From UBA11889 sp046582115 (GTDB taxonomy: Bacteria > Pseudomonadota > Gammaproteobacteria > Pseudomonadales > Azotimanducaceae), in contig JAYGFA010000035.1 of NCBI GenBank assembly GCA_046582115.1, positions 1 through 15,279 of the forward strand: a DNA stretch of 15,279 bases. The letters are read 5' to 3'. The notes beneath the pieces were generated by a model. It made no database searches and was not told the DNA's origin. It saw nothing but the letters and a program-made list of their open reading frames with translations. Shown here one piece after another: positions 14,228 to 15,279 of the stretch. The translations under genes and the position numbers were made by a program. The number at the start of each line of letters is the position of its first letter. Within the stretch, counting starts at the first letter, position 1.

Positions 14228-15279
14228 ATGACCAGCCGACTTCTTTTTTTGTTTCTCATATCAGTGCTTGGGGCGTGCACCACTGCCCCGGTGGTGAACT
14301 ACGTTGAGGTCGAACGTAACGACTTGTTGTCAGGACGTGTGCTCTTTGGCGAGAAAGTGCTGGCGTCTGAGATGCCTGACGTCGACGTGTTGGGGGTCAA
14401 CGACGACATGCGCGCGTTTATTGCGGATGGCGTCAGCGACGCCAGCACGAACGTTTCCCGCCTGGGGCGTTTGCTTTCGTCGCTTGTCGATGACGGCTAT
14501 TACGAAGCGGGATATGAACCCAGTCTCAGCCAGACCGCGGAAGAAACGTTTGCGTCGAAACGGGGAAACTGTCTGTCCTACACCAATTTATTTATTGCCA
14601 TGGCGCGTGAAGCCGGGCTCGTTGTTCATTTTCAGCTTGCGCAGGTGCCACCAACCTACGACGCCGTACGTGGGGTGCTGATTCGGAACAACCACGTCAA
14701 TATTTTGGTTGAAGGTGGACAGTTCTATTACGGCGGCACGCGTGATGTGACCATTGACTTTAACCTTGAAGATCCGAGCGGCTATCCAACGCAACGGGTC
14801 AGCGACGGTTACGGCGTCGGGCTCTATTACAACAACGTTTCGGTCGAACGCTGGAAGCGGGGCGAGTTACGCGCGGCCTTTGCTTATCTCCTCAAAGCTT
14901 TTTACGCAGGTGGTGCACAAAACCCCGATTTATGGGTGAATCTGGGTGTCTACTACTTGCAAGGAGGCCATCACCAACAAGCCGTCGAAGCGTTTCGGAT
15001 CGCGCTTACGTTGGATCCGCGTAACCATTCGGCGATCGGCGGTCTTGGCCGGGCGTTCGAAGACATGGGGAATTTCGATCAGGCGGCCGAGTACGATGCG
15101 CAGCTCAGCCGGTATCGTCGCCGCAATCCCTATTATCACTTTGCACGCGCCCAACTTGCGTTTGGCGAACAAAGGTACGACGAATCACTGGATATCTTGA
15201 AACGAGCCATCCGTTTAGGGGATGACGACCACCGTTTTTATAATTTGCAAGGCATGACGTTTCGTGAACTCGGGGATCT
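14228..15279 (+). CDS. Lipoprotein with transglutaminase-like domain and TPR repeats (cut by the right edge)
   Basis: The frame is open from ATG 14228 to the window end (350 residues, no stop). The N-terminus is a lipoprotein signal (MTSRLLFLFLISVLGAC) with lipobox LGAC, so Cys17 is the likely lipidated residue and the protein is membrane-anchored. Residues about 60-165 resemble a transglutaminase-like fold: TFASKRGNCLSYTNLFIAMA (108-126) with Cys115, and IRNNHVNILVE (152-162) with His156. From about 208 the chain becomes helical TPR repeats, for example WVNLGVYYLQGGHHQQAVEA (236-255), GGLGRAFEDMGNFDQAAEYD (271-290) and ARAQLAFGEQRYDESLDILK (306-325); more probably follow beyond the edge. It may be a peptidase, a binding scaffold or an inactive relative. 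It faces away from the LapG-like gene; two transglutaminase-fold proteins side by side suggest shared regulation. Confidence 0.82.
   Translation, partial: MTSRLLFLFLISVLGACTTAPVVNYVEVERNDLLSGRVLFGEKVLASEMPDVDVLGVNDDMRAFIADGVSDASTNVSRLGRLLSSLVDDGYYEAGYEPSLSQTAEETFASKRGNCLSYTNLFIAMAREAGLVVHFQLAQVPPTYDAVRGVLIRNNHVNILVEGGQFYYGGTRDVTIDFNLEDPSGYPTQRVSDGYGVGLYYNNVSVERWKRGELRAAFAYLLKAFYAGGAQNPDLWVNLGVYYLQGGHHQQAVEAFRIALTLDPRNHSAIGGLGRAFEDMGNFDQAAEYDAQLSRYRRRNPYYHFARAQLAFGEQRYDESLDILKRAIRLGDDDHRFYNLQGMTFRELGD

Overview
The window is dense, bacterial-looking coding DNA (13 protein genes, no gap over 300 bases). No tRNA, rRNA, CRISPR array, insertion sequence or phage gene was seen. A Tat-type signal, a lipoprotein signal, a LapG-like periplasmic protease and a mixed-start-codon, moderately GC-rich gene style suggest a Gram-negative bacterium. 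It is probably an uncultured proteobacterium, perhaps a gammaproteobacterium, but no marker here settles that.

Region 1 (1-5270, minus strand) reads as one operon. In transcription order it holds a Tat-targeted aldo/keto reductase with a C-terminal iron-sulfur domain, larC, larB, larE, and an MFS carboxylate-type transporter that runs off the left edge. LarB, LarE and LarC are the complete pathway for the nickel-pincer nucleotide (NPN) cofactor of LarA-type racemases and epimerases. The first four genes are joined by 1-base and 4-base stop/start overlaps, so they are probably translationally coupled. No larA is present in the window.

Region 2 (5439-7515, plus strand) is divergent from the operon. 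It holds a secreted cyclase-family (PF04199) metal hydrolase followed by an SsuD-like flavin monooxygenase.

Region 3 (7545-9829) holds a tandem DsbA/HCCA-isomerase-like protein on the minus strand, divergent from a crotonase-family protein on the plus strand. The crotonase lacks one of the two catalytic glutamates. Two adjacent dyads lie between them, one of which overlaps a candidate -35 box.

Region 4 (9949-11346, plus strand) is housekeeping: a cyclophilin-type prolyl isomerase and a SpoU/TrmH-family RNA methyltransferase.

Region 5 (11426-13341) is a divergent pair: a ThuA-like protein and a second luciferase-like (LLM) oxidoreductase, each with a strong ribosome binding site in a 65-base gap.

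Region 6 (13468-15279) is another divergent pair: a LapG-like periplasmic cysteine protease and a lipoprotein with a transglutaminase-like domain plus TPR repeats, cut by the right edge.

Taken together, the window looks like a catabolic or accessory neighbourhood (two LLM enzymes, cyclase, crotonase, HCCA-isomerase-like, ThuA, NPN cofactor) interleaved with housekeeping and cell-surface genes. The actual substrates cannot be read from the sequence.
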